DNA of 64,000 bases from Thermohahella caldifontis (GTDB lineage: Bacteria; Pseudomonadota; Gammaproteobacteria; Pseudomonadales; Oleiphilaceae): assembly GCF_041153465.1 (NCBI RefSeq), contig NZ_CP154858.1, positions 1,054,001-1,118,000 of the forward strand. The letters are read 5' to 3'. Numbering within the stretch: the stretch's first letter is position 1; every line of letters starts with the position of its first letter. This document shows, in pieces, positions 9,158 through 17,984 of this stretch. The position numbers were made by a program, and so were the translations under genes. The notes under the pieces are model-generated. The model saw only the letters and a list, made by a program, of their open reading frames with translations. It was not told the DNA's origin and made no database searches.

Positions 9158-9738
9158 TGTGCCCGGTTCTCCAGATCCCGTATCCACAGCGCGACCTGCT
9201 GGTCAGCACCTGAGCTGAGTTCCTGATAACGGCGATAGTGTGCCAGCGCACAGGACGCATCGCCAAGATACAGGTCACAGAGTATGGCAAGATTGCGATG
9301 AAAGACGGGACGATCCGGTGCCTGACGGATGGCCTGCTCGTAATGCTGCCGCGCCTCCTCAAAACGTCCGGCCTGACGTGCCAGCCAGCCAAGCTGATGC
9401 CACGCTTCCGGTGCCTGGGGGTTCACACTGACCGCCTTGCGGTACCAGCCCTCTGCGTCTCCGGTCTGGCCCCGCCGCTCGGCGATCAGGCCCAGATTGA
9501 TATAGGGTGCCGCCAAGTCTGCCTTGAGCGCAATGACCGCCTGCATGGCTTTTTCTGCTTCATCAAGTCGCCCCGCTTTCAGGTCACTGACACCCTGACT
9601 GAACAGCGTATTGACCTTTTCAACGAGCTGTGGGTCCACCGGTGCTTCAGGTGCCTTCACCGGTGTGCCGCTGCAGCCTGCCAGCAGAACCAGCAGAACA
9701 ACCAGTCCCCCTCGCTTAATACAGCGCAGTGACCACAT
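9154..9738 (-). CDS. TPR-repeat lipoprotein of the envelope operon (Glt-like)
   Basis: 194 residues from ATG 9738. The N-terminus is a lipoprotein signal (GLVVLLVLLAGC, lipobox LAGC), so the mature protein should be lipid-anchored at its Cys. From about residue 50 there are at least three TPR units: TLFSQGVSDLKAGRLDEAEKA-type, APYINLGLIAERRGQTGDAE and AWHQLGWLARQAGRFEEAR (each quoted in part), and a fourth less regular one. The TPR lipoprotein GltE of the Myxococcus motility complex is a similar combination; the correspondence is inference from architecture and neighbours. Overlaps the upstream TPR gene by 23 bp. Confidence 0.82.
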   Translation of the reverse strand: MWSLRCIKRGGLVVLLVLLAGCSGTPVKAPEAPVDPQLVEKVNTLFSQGVSDLKAGRLDEAEKAMQAVIALKADLAAPYINLGLIAERRGQTGDAEGWYRKAVSVNPQAPEAWHQLGWLARQAGRFEEARQHYEQAIRQAPDRPVFHRNLAILCDLYLGDASCALAHYRRYQELSSGADQQVALWIRDLENRAQ

Positions 9739-12480
9739 CAATTGTCTGCTCCTTCTTGTTGTAACGTCCGGGCACCATATCCGCCAGCGCGGCATAGCTC
9801 GCCTTCACCCAGTCATCAAAAATCCCTTCGCGGGCGCGCCGGGCATTGCTCTCGAAGAGTTCAATCGCTTTCTCTTCAAACGGGAAGGCCTGATCTTCCA
9901 GCAAGAGTGTGTACTGCTCCAACTCCAGATCCGACAACCCCTTCGGCCGCTCGGAAGCGAGAATGTCCCGTGCCATCGTGCGGTAGATTTGGCCCAGGGC
10001 ATGAGTAGCGGCTGTCGCATACTCCACCACACCGTATTCGAGCGTCGCCTTCAGTCGGGTCACCGCCTGAGTCATGGCCCGTTTTTTCTTCTTCAGGCTG
10101 GCTTTCAGGGGTACCGTCAGCCGAATGCGCTCAAAGTTTTTCTTCTCCGCACGCGCCAGTACCCAGCTGGCTTCCGCTGCCAGGGTACGCGTGACCGGCG
10201 TGTGTTCACCGGCCGCTTCCGCCCGGATCAGGGCTTCACGTGCTTTCCTTGCCGCCCGCTCGTTGCCGGTTTCATCATGCAGCGCAATCAGCGATGCCCG
10301 TGCCCGGATCTGCGCCTCGAAGGGTTGCGGGTGCTTGCGGATATAGGCTTCCAGTGCGGCCATGGCCTGCCCGGTATCGCCCGCCTTGCGGAAGTAATCC
10401 ACAGCCTGAAGACGGGCCTTGCGGGCGACTTCCTGATCCGGTGTCTGCTCCGCGATGGCCAGCAGTTCCCGGGCCGCGCGGTCAAACTGGCCGTTGCTGG
10501 CATAGGCAAAGATCAGGTTTTCGGCCAGTCCCGCCGTCAGCGGATCTCTGGCGAACTGCGAGCGGAAATCTTCCATCAGCTGGATGGCGAGGGGCCAGCG
10601 CTGCAGCTCAAGTGCCAGCATGGCCGCATCATACTGCGCCTGCTTTCTGACCGCACTCTCCGGCACATCGGCCACCACCTGCCGGAACAAGGTGAGCGCT
10701 TCCTCCTTCTGTCCCTGCTTGCGACGGGCTTCCGCCTGGGCATACAGGGAGGCGGCTAAACCATCACGCAACGCGCTGTAATCCGCATGCTTTCGGGATA
10801 TCAGACCCAGTGCGGACCGGTAGGCCTGCTCGGCATCAGCAGGCCGGGAAAGTCTGTCAGCTGCCAGTGCGGCTACCTTCCATGCACGGTAGCGGCGCTG
10901 CGGGTTCCGGGTAAACTGGGCCAGACGGGCTGCGAGCAAATAGGCTTTCTCGGGCTGAGCCAGACTCAGCAGCTCACGGGCGGCCTCAAGCTCAACGGAT
11001 TCTGCGCGCGGATCTGACGGAAAGGTCTGCGCAAACCGCAACATGGCATCCACCCGCGCCTGCCGGAGCCCGGCGTCGCCATCCTGACTGTCGATACCAG
11101 GTTGCCTGCTCCGGGTCACGATGCCCGCATAGGCTGCCTCCGCACGCTCTTCGAAGTCGGGGTAGTCATAGCCGGCACGGTCATAGTGTGTGATGGCCCG
11201 TGTCAGATCCCCCGTGTGAACCAGGGCTTCCGCCAACAGGTAATGTGCCCTTGCGGTGCGCGGGTCTTCCGGATACACGCGGACAAGCTGATCCAGCCAT
11301 CGTGCGGCCGCCTGCCAAGCACTGACGTCTCCGCGTGATTTCTGCGCCGCCGCGTAAGCCCGTCTGGACAGCAGATCAAGATACTCATGGAGCGTTTTGG
11401 CAATGGCCTGTCGCTGAGACGCTTGCGCACTGGCCCAGTAACTACTGTCCATGCCATAGCGCTCAACATAGCGTTCCCGCTCCTGCCAGGCGAGCGTGGG
11501 CAAGCGCCCCTTGAGCAGCAAATCCACCTTCCGGACCTGGAATGCGGGCGCACGGGGATCGCCCGGGTACGCCTGAATGAAGCCTTCCGCAACCGCTACG
11601 GCCAGCTGCCAGGCCTCTTTTTCTCGTACAGTCCGACCAGCGCATCGTAAAGCGGCGGCGCCAGTCCCGGCTTGCCGGCGCGCTCAATGGCCGCCTGCAG
11701 AGTACGGGCGCCCTGCTGCTCGCTGGCAATGATCGCACTGATGCGATAGATATCGCGACGCAGCGTCTCCATGGCCTCCTTGTCAATTTCCGGCACCGCC
11801 AGCACGGAGACAAAGAGATCAAGCGCCGGAGCCTGACGATTCTGCTTGAACAGGGTCCAGGCCATCATGTAGCGCGCCTTGAGATCGAATTCCGGATTGC
11901 CCGCTGCCAGCACTTTCTTGTATGCGGCTTCAGCATCGGCATAACGACCTTCTGCATAGAGACGTTCGGCAATGCGGAACCAGGCTTCAGTAGCCAGTGC
12001 AGAACGGGGGAAGCGCCGGACCAGCGTTTCAAGTTCAGCTCTCGACTCGCTGGCCTTGCCCAGCATGTCCAGTGCCCGGGCAAGCTGATACCGGTACTGA
12101 TCTTCGGCTGCGTCACCCGGGTGCGCCTCAAGCCATTCGCGATAGGTTTTCACCGCCATCTGCCAGAGCGCATCATCCATGAAGCCGTCTGGATATTCTG
12201 CGGCAAAGAGGTTTTCAAGGTTGAGCAGTCGGTGCAACGCCTTGAGCCTGACTTCGGGATCCGGCGCCCCCAGGATGAGTTTCCGGTAGCGGCTGACAAT
12301 TTCACCCATGGGAACGTGTGGTGCCTTGCGGTATCCGAAGTCCACATAGGCCGGCTTGAGCTGCCCGAGCGTTTTGCCCTTCTCGCTGTCATCAATGACA
12401 ATCAGGCCGGACTCATCAGGCCACGCCAGGAGGTGCCCGCACAGGAGAGGCAGGAGAAAGATAAGGCGCCCGAACTTCAT
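9716..12480 (-). CDS. Large TPR-repeat exported protein of the envelope operon (frameshifted)
   Basis: Two adjacent reading frames (11596-12480 and 9716-11527 plus its upstream extension) join into one 921-residue protein if one base is added to the T5 run at 11618-11622. The restored junction reads LYEKKEAWQLAVAV, and continues into QVRKVDLLLKGRLP without further stops. Signal peptide at the start (LIFLLPLLCGHLLAWP). Nearly the whole length is TPR-like helical hairpins (for example ARAHYLLAEALVHTGDL, AEQAYRSALGLI, RALDMLGKASESRAELE). Starts with an ATGA overlap with the preceding gene. Probably a periplasmic scaffold of the machine, comparable with the long TPR subunit GltD; this equivalence is inference. 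Confidence 0.75.
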
Positions 12481-14351
12481 TGTGCCGGCCTCCCCGTTTC
12501 CGTACCGGTACCATACTCTGCCACGGCCAGCTGATCATAGAGATTGACGAGTGCCAGCTGACTGCGAACCAGATAACGCCCCATACTCGCATCATGCGCA
12601 TCCAGGCGCTCCAGCGCCATTTGCGTCACCCTCCGGTCGGCCTTGACCAGCAACCTGTTCATGCGCTTTTCTGCTGCCCGGATGCGCTTCAGCAACGAGT
12701 TGATCTGTTGCAACCGGGCCTGAAAATGGGCACGGCCCTTCGCAAGCCGGGCTTCCACACGACCCAATCCGTCCCGCATCTGGTTGATGAGGCCGTCTAT
12801 GGCCTGAATCCGCTCCCTGAAAGTGGCCCTGGCATCTTCCAGGTGGTCCATTTCTTCCCACAGAATACGTCCGTGGACCCGTGTTGCCCGGCTGGCAAGC
12901 CTCTGATAGTCCTGTTCCGGCAGTTTTGCCCGCAATACCTTGAGGTCTGCCACCAGTTGCTCAAGATCCTGACGCGCCTGCAGCAGGCGATCACTGCCGA
13001 TTCGGGCAAAATCCTGCCTGGCGGTAGCTTCCTGATAGGCGTTGACCAGCGCATTGCGTCGCTTAACCAGCGTATTCAACTGCGCCTTGAGTTTCGCCAG
13101 ACGTGACTTGCCACCTTTTTTACCATGTCTTGACGTTGCACTGACCGCATTCGCGAGGATCTCCAGTCGTGCACGATTGTCGCTGAGCTGACGGGAAATC
13201 ACCTGTAACTGCATCAGTTCCCGGGCCTGATCAAAAAAGGCGTCATCGGTCATCAAGGCATTGAGGAACATGACGCGTGGCGTATTGTTGGCCAGTTCCG
13301 TATTGAGGAACCAGTCCGGTGTTTTCTGCTCTGCCCGGGCCGCTTTCAGAAAACCCAGAAAACCATTCTGACCGAGTTCCTTGCGAACCTGCCTGGTCTG
13401 CTGCTGCTCCTTGCCGTAAACCGAAACCGCTTCAAGCCAGGCATCAATGGCTGAACCCCGCAGGTTTTCCTTCATGTAGGCCCAGGCAATGGCCTGAAAG
13501 GTTTCCGCCACACCGGGCATCATCAGCGCGTATTTCTTGGCACGCTGCCAGGTTCGTACGGCAGTCCGCACCCGGCCATCCGAGGCTTCGGCCATCCCCA
13601 TGAGGTAAATGGCCGAAGGGGCTTCAATGGCTTCAGCCCGGACCTGTCTGACCAGCCCGAGCGCCTTCTCCGGATCCGAGCTCCGGAGCGCAAGGTCCGT
13701 TGCCGCCGTGAGCGCCCGGTCACGCAACGCCATCCCTTCTTCACTCTGACCGGCCAAAGCCGCCACAACCCTGAGCGCAACAAGTGCCCGACTGCTATCC
13801 GGATCCTCTTGGGCATACCGGGTTGCCAGGTTAAAGTAGCCATATGCGGCCCAGAGACTACCCTGCGAAATGGCAGACAGTGTTCGGGCCGCCTCGGCTA
13901 CTTTTCCACTGCGTGTCTGAGCTGCCGCGAGCAGATACAGGGCCTCATCCCTGTCTTTACCCTTGAGCAGAGTCATTTGCCCCGGCAGCCAGGAGAGCAG
14001 AGTGTTATCTTTACCAAGCTGATACAATGCGCGAGCCTTGTACAGCATGGCTTTCTGTTTGTGATTCTTTTCCCGTGCAGTAAACAGCAGGTGTTCGGCC
14101 AGTTTCAGCGCATCCTCAGCCAACCCGAGACGAAGTGCTGCCTCCATGGCCACCAGGTGGTTCTCGTTATGGAAATGGTTGTCGATTTGTGTTGCGCCCG
14201 TGTGCGTATTCTCCAGTAAGGTCAGCACATCCAGCGGCCGCTCATTAGCCAGGGCAAAGCGGGCTTCGCCCAGCAGCAGGCTGTCCGGCTCGGCCGAAAC
14301 GGCATGGCCGATCATTGACAGGACGATCAGTAAACAAAAGAGACGCTGCAT
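12477..14351 (-). CDS. Exported TPR/coiled-coil protein of the envelope operon
   Basis: 624 residues. Signal peptide (LFCLLIVLSMIGHAVSA). Residues ~30-330 have TPR-like helix pairs (ALRLGLAEDALKLAEHLL, EALYLLAAAQTRSGKVAEA, AIYLMGMAEASDGRVRTAV). Residues ~400-600 are rich in Arg, Leu, Gln and Ala with heptad-like spacing (LAKLKAQLNTLVKRRNALV, LLQARQDLEQLVADLKVL, LQQINSLLKRIRAAEKRMN), suggesting a long coiled coil. No enzyme motif seen. It lies 6 bp downstream of the first gene of the operon and overlaps the next by four bases. A TPR subunit comparable with GltC is one possibility; the family is not certain. Confidence 0.72.
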   Translation of the reverse strand: MQRLFCLLIVLSMIGHAVSAEPDSLLLGEARFALANERPLDVLTLLENTHTGATQIDNHFHNENHLVAMEAALRLGLAEDALKLAEHLLFTAREKNHKQKAMLYKARALYQLGKDNTLLSWLPGQMTLLKGKDRDEALYLLAAAQTRSGKVAEAARTLSAISQGSLWAAYGYFNLATRYAQEDPDSSRALVALRVVAALAGQSEEGMALRDRALTAATDLALRSSDPEKALGLVRQVRAEAIEAPSAIYLMGMAEASDGRVRTAVRTWQRAKKYALMMPGVAETFQAIAWAYMKENLRGSAIDAWLEAVSVYGKEQQQTRQVRKELGQNGFLGFLKAARAEQKTPDWFLNTELANNTPRVMFLNALMTDDAFFDQARELMQLQVISRQLSDNRARLEILANAVSATSRHGKKGGKSRLAKLKAQLNTLVKRRNALVNAYQEATARQDFARIGSDRLLQARQDLEQLVADLKVLRAKLPEQDYQRLASRATRVHGRILWEEMDHLEDARATFRERIQAIDGLINQMRDGLGRVEARLAKGRAHFQARLQQINSLLKRIRAAEKRMNRLLVKADRRVTQMALERLDAHDASMGRYLVRSQLALVNLYDQLAVAEYGTGTETGRPAQ

Positions 14352-14357
14352 GGTGAA

Positions 14358-14861
14358 TTACTTCATTTCGCGGACGATAAAGTCCGGTTGAGCAGCAGAG
14401 CGCCCGCTTCGGCGCACTCTCAATTCCAGATATTTGGCATCTTTTGTCTTGGTCATTTTCAGGCGCGCAGCCTTGCGCATGTAACGACCATTGGCGTCCC
14501 GACCATTGAACACGGCCACGATTTCGTGGGGCCCGGCCGCCACATTGCCGGTATAGAGTCGCTGAATCCCCCCCTGCCGGAGAGCACGCAGTTCACGATC
14601 GGAGTAGAGGTAGGAGGTGCCGGGCGAATTGTCGATGGTCAGCTCCACGCCATCCAGCTCAAAGGGCGCATCAGGATCCATGGCCACATAGACAACCAGC
14701 TGGGTATCGGCGGGATACAGCAGTTCCTCTTCCAGCCGGTAGAGTTCCCGATTAAGTTCGATCACGTCCTGCTTCAGCCGGGCTGCCTGCGCCTGCAGGG
14801 ATTCTTCTGCCAAGACACCCAGACTTGCCATCCAAAGAATCAGACATACCAGTATGCGCAT
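14358..14861 (-). CDS. Exported protein, first gene of the envelope operon, unknown function
   Basis: 167 residues from ATG 14861, which has GAGGGA five bases upstream. Signal peptide (MRILVCLILWMASLGVLA, cleavage near LAEE). A short helix follows (LQAQAARLKQDVIELNRELY) with likely coiled-coil character, then a predicted beta-sandwich-like part with VYVAMDPDAPFELDGVELTID, the turn GPHEIVAVFNGRD and a basic tail. I do not recognise the family for certain; the gene leads a block of nine minus-strand genes with gaps or overlaps of only a few bases, so it very likely acts with the ExbB/ExbD/TonB-like machine. Confidence 0.7.
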   Translation of the reverse strand: MRILVCLILWMASLGVLAEESLQAQAARLKQDVIELNRELYRLEEELLYPADTQLVVYVAMDPDAPFELDGVELTIDNSPGTSYLYSDRELRALRQGGIQRLYTGNVAAGPHEIVAVFNGRDANGRYMRKAARLKMTKTKDAKYLELRVRRSGRSAAQPDFIVREMK

Positions 14862-15168
14862 GCATTCCCTCTTGTACTTGTACTGCAGTCACGACGCGTT
14901 ACGAAATGTAGTCTAGCATTTCAAGCTGTTGAAAAATGTGAACAAGGCTGCGTCTGTCACGGACCTGTGCCTCAATCCGGCCTGGTACAGGCGCCGCCCC
15001 GCGGGGGCCCCACGGCAGAGGAATACGTGGCAACTCCAGCTTTCAGGTCGCGTCCGATGTAGCGCTGTTTCACCGGAAAGTGCCCTGAACCGGTTTCAGG
15101 AAGTGGGTACGGCATGCCAGGTGAACCTGCTCACCCGATCACGCAGACTGCGGATCAGTCCGGCACGT
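14862..15168. other. Intergenic region upstream of the envelope operon
   Basis: No convincing gene in these 307 bases: no open frame has both a ribosome site and protein-like composition. It should hold the promoter of the minus-strand operon that starts at 14861 and the end of the CoxE-like gene's transcript. Visible structure: the inverted repeat at 14903-14922, a GC-rich stretch with CCGCCCCGCGGGGGCCCC near 14993-15011, and a small hairpin CCTGAA/TTCAGG near 15086-15103. Confidence 0.5.
14903..14922. promoter_or_regulatory. Inverted repeat upstream of the envelope operon, possible operator
   Basis: GAAATG (14903-14908), eight-base spacer, CATTTC (14917-14922). It lies 42-61 bases upstream of the first start codon of the operon, where a regulator could act. 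No family consensus recognised. Confidence 0.3.
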
Positions 15169-16359
15169 TTATCTGGCCAGGTATTTCATGGCCGATTCCA
15201 GGCCTTCCAGGGTCATGGGATACATGTTGTGATTGACAAGCTGTCGGGTGAGTCCGAGCGATCCGCCCTCCCCCCAATAAGGTTCCGGCAGCGGATTAAG
15301 CCAGGCCACGCGGCGGAACTTGTCCATGACACGCTGCATCCAGACCGCCCCGGCCTCCTCGTTCCAGTGCTCGATGCTGCCACCGGGATGGGTGATTTCA
15401 TAGGGCGCCATGCTGGCATCCCCCACAAAGATCACTTTGTAATCACTGCTGTACTTGTGCAGGATTTCCCAGGTGGGAATACGCTCCGAATGACGGCGCA
15501 GGTTGTTTTTCCACACGGCTTCATAAATGAAGTTGTGGAAATAGAAGTATTCCAGATGCTTGAACTCGGAACGCGCTGCGCTGAAAAGCTCTTCGCAGAC
15601 GCGGATATGCGGATCCATCGAGCCCCCCACATCCAGAAAGAGCAGCACTTTCACCGCATTGTGTCGCTCCGGGACCATCTTGAGGTCAAGATAGCCGGCA
15701 TTGTTTGCCGTGCTACGGATGGTATCCGGCATGTCAAGCACTTCCGGAGCGCCCTGGCGGGCAAACTTGCGCAGGCGTCTCAGGGCCACCTTGATATTGC
15801 GGATACCCAGCGTCATGGAGTCGTCATAATCCTTGTACTGACGTTGCTCCCAGACCTTGACCGCCTTCTTGTGCCGCGACCGGCCCTGCTGGATCCGGAA
15901 GCCTTCCGGGTTGTAACCGTTGGCGCCGAAGGGCGAAGTCCCACCGGTGCCAATCATGCGATTACCCCCCTGGTGCCGCTTCTTCTGTTCTTCGAGCCGC
16001 TTTTTGAAGGCCTCAATCAATGCTTCCAGTCCGCCCAACGCCTCAATGCGTGCCATTTCCTCCGGGGTCAGATGCCGTTCGAACTCGGCTCGCAGCCAGT
16101 CTTCCGGCAAGGCTTCCGGCAAGGCTTCCGCGAAGAGGTCGTCAAGGGTTTCCAGCCCCTTGAACCAGGCGGCAAAGGCGCGGTCGAACTTGTCAAAGTG
16201 GCGTTCATCCTTGACCAGACACGTCCTTGCCAGCAGATAAAACTCATCAACGGAACCAAATGCCAACCCCTGCCGCATGGCATCCAGCAGATCCAGAAGC
16301 TCACGCAGTGAGACCGGCACCCGTGCCTGACGCAACGCATTGAAAAAGCCTATGAGCAC
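15169..16359 (-). CDS. VWA domain protein, CoxE-like
   Basis: 396 residues. N-terminal helical part (FFNALRQARVPVSLRELLDLLDA), a charged linker, then a von Willebrand factor A domain from about residue 235 with the metal-binding motif LFLDVGGSMDPH (DxGxS) and a later VIFVGDASMAPYE. CoxE-like proteins work with MoxR-type AAA ATPases as chaperones that insert metals or remodel complexes; the partner ATPase is encoded directly upstream. Start is GTG at 16357-16359 with AGGAG six bases upstream. The client is unknown. The stop is 10 bases upstream of the intergenic region that leads the envelope operon, so the two units are in the same orientation. Confidence 0.85.
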   Translation of the reverse strand: MLIGFFNALRQARVPVSLRELLDLLDAMRQGLAFGSVDEFYLLARTCLVKDERHFDKFDRAFAAWFKGLETLDDLFAEALPEALPEDWLRAEFERHLTPEEMARIEALGGLEALIEAFKKRLEEQKKRHQGGNRMIGTGGTSPFGANGYNPEGFRIQQGRSRHKKAVKVWEQRQYKDYDDSMTLGIRNIKVALRRLRKFARQGAPEVLDMPDTIRSTANNAGYLDLKMVPERHNAVKVLLFLDVGGSMDPHIRVCEELFSAARSEFKHLEYFYFHNFIYEAVWKNNLRRHSERIPTWEILHKYSSDYKVIFVGDASMAPYEITHPGGSIEHWNEEAGAVWMQRVMDKFRRVAWLNPLPEPYWGEGGSLGLTRQLVNHNMYPMTLEGLESAMKYLAR

Positions 16360-16368
16360 AGTGGTCTC

Positions 16369-17211
16369 CTAGCCGCCCCTGCGTGCCATGAAAGCCAGCT
16401 TCTGCAGTAACTGCACATCCTGCTCGTTCTTCAGCAGTGCGCCGTACAGAGGCGGAATCATGGTGGAGGTATCCTTGTTGCGGAGCACCTCGGGCGAAAC
16501 GTCATCCGCCACCAGCAGCTTCAGCCAGTCCAGCAGTTCCGAGGTAGAAGGCTTTTTCTTGAGCCCCGGCACCTTGCGCAGATCGAAAAAGACTTCGAGT
16601 GCCTGATGCACGAGCTCCTGCTGAATGCCCGGGAAGTGCACCTCGATGATCCGGCGCATGGTGGCTTCATCCGGGAAGCTGATGTAATGGAAGAAACAGC
16701 GACGCAGAAAGGCGTCCGGCAGCTCCTTCTCATTGTTGCTGGTAATGATGACAATCGGGCGGGTTCTGGCCTGAATGCGCTCCTGAGTTTCATAGACATA
16801 AAACTCCATGCGATCCAGTTCCAGCAGGAGGTCATTGGGAAACTCGATGTCTGCCTTGTCGATCTCGTCGATCAGCAGCACCGCCTGCTTCTCGGACTCG
16901 AAGGCTTCCCAGAGCTTGCCCTTCTTGATGTAGTTGCGGATATCGTGAACCTTGTCATCACCCAGTTGGGAATCCCGCAGGCGTGATACGGCATCGTATT
17001 CGTAGAGGCCCTGATGCGCCTTGGTTGTGGACTTGATGTGCCAGGAAATGAGGGGCAGATCCAACGCCTCGGCCAACTCTTCGGCCAACATGGTCTTCCC
17101 GGTACCGGGTTCACCCTTGATCAGAAGCGGTCGCTGCAGGGTGATGGCAGCATTGACCGCCATCTGCAACTCCGGTGTTGCGACGTAATGTTCGGAACCT
17201 GTGAATTTCAT
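16369..17211 (-). CDS. MoxR-family AAA+ ATPase
   Basis: 280 residues from ATG 17211, chosen because the family starts with KFTGSEHYVA. Walker A GEPGTGKTMLAE, Walker B VLLIDEIDKAD, sensor 1 IVIITSNNEKELPDAF with the arginine pair FLRRCFF. MoxR ATPases act with VWA-domain partners on the maturation of enzyme complexes. The CoxE-like VWA gene follows only nine bases downstream, so the two form a functional pair. The upstream PilZ gene is in the same orientation but about 70 bases away. Confidence 0.9.
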   Translation of the reverse strand: MKFTGSEHYVATPELQMAVNAAITLQRPLLIKGEPGTGKTMLAEELAEALDLPLISWHIKSTTKAHQGLYEYDAVSRLRDSQLGDDKVHDIRNYIKKGKLWEAFESEKQAVLLIDEIDKADIEFPNDLLLELDRMEFYVYETQERIQARTRPIVIITSNNEKELPDAFLRRCFFHYISFPDEATMRRIIEVHFPGIQQELVHQALEVFFDLRKVPGLKKKPSTSELLDWLKLLVADDVSPEVLRNKDTSTMIPPLYGALLKNEQDVQLLQKLAFMARRGG

Positions 17212-17282
17212 ACGCTCTTGCCTTGTTTGACTTGCCGCCACTATAGCAAAAAGTATGCGCTGATTACATCCGGGCGCGTGCC

Positions 17283-17969
17283 TCAGCCCCCATCCCGCTC
17301 GCGCAGCTTTTCAAAGATGAAACCATTCAGCACCAGACGCGCTGCTTCGGAGAGCTGAGCAAACTGAAGCCCGTAGAAGAACCGGTGCGGGCCCTCCTCG
17401 TCCAGCGGGATCCGGTTGCGAATCACGGATTTGAGATGAAGCTGCTTGGAGACACCGGCCACCGTCACGATGAAGTGCACGACCACTTCATGTCCCGGCA
17501 CACCAATGGGCAACCGGGTTCGCAGGCCGCAGCCGCTCTTGCTCAGATCCACCATCAGCGCATCACGCGGCCATTCACCGGTTCCCGTGTCGAACTCGGA
17601 CGTCACACTGGCCTCAATGCGGACATCCACGCGCTCGGATTCGCGCACCTGCAACGCCTGCATTTCTTCGGGATACTGAAGATGGCTGTACGCATACGGC
17701 TGCATGTGGGTGAACAGTACCTGGGTTCTGAATGCACAGACCTTGCCACCTACCGCGGCACGTACGTTGTAGATCTTGTCCTTGCGCAACAACACCTGCT
17801 TGCCCTTGATCACGGGTGGCAGGACCAGAATGCTGCCTCCGGGTACGTAACCGATCAGCTTGACCGTGAAACGGGTTTTGGTATCGATGCTTTCCAGGTG
17901 CAACACATCGCCTGTCTTCATGCCCAGGCGATCAAAGGGTGTACTTTCAGGAACTGGCGTATCCGGCAC
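17283..17969 (-). CDS. PilZ domain protein, YcgR-like c-di-GMP receptor
   Basis: 228 residues from GTG 17969, which has GGGGAG nearby; an in-frame TTG at 17981 lacks a ribosome site. Residues ~15-110 look like the YcgR N-terminal beta domain; residues ~115-225 form a PilZ domain with the c-di-GMP motifs: an Arg-rich RESERVDVR segment (RxxxR) and DLSKSGCG (D/NxSxxG). Such proteins sense c-di-GMP and slow flagella or affect surface behaviour. It follows pdxB by 15 bp and precedes the MoxR/CoxE pair. No flagellar genes are in the window, so its target is open. Confidence 0.85.
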   Translation of the reverse strand: MPDTPVPESTPFDRLGMKTGDVLHLESIDTKTRFTVKLIGYVPGGSILVLPPVIKGKQVLLRKDKIYNVRAAVGGKVCAFRTQVLFTHMQPYAYSHLQYPEEMQALQVRESERVDVRIEASVTSEFDTGTGEWPRDALMVDLSKSGCGLRTRLPIGVPGHEVVVHFIVTVAGVSKQLHLKSVIRNRIPLDEEGPHRFFYGLQFAQLSEAARLVLNGFIFEKLRERDGG

Positions 17970-17984
17970 GTGACTCCCCAACTG

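Noticed and set aside
14929..16311. Plus-strand open frame opposite the CoxE-like gene
   Set aside because: Antisense shadow; the minus-strand VWA protein has clear motifs and a good ribosome site.
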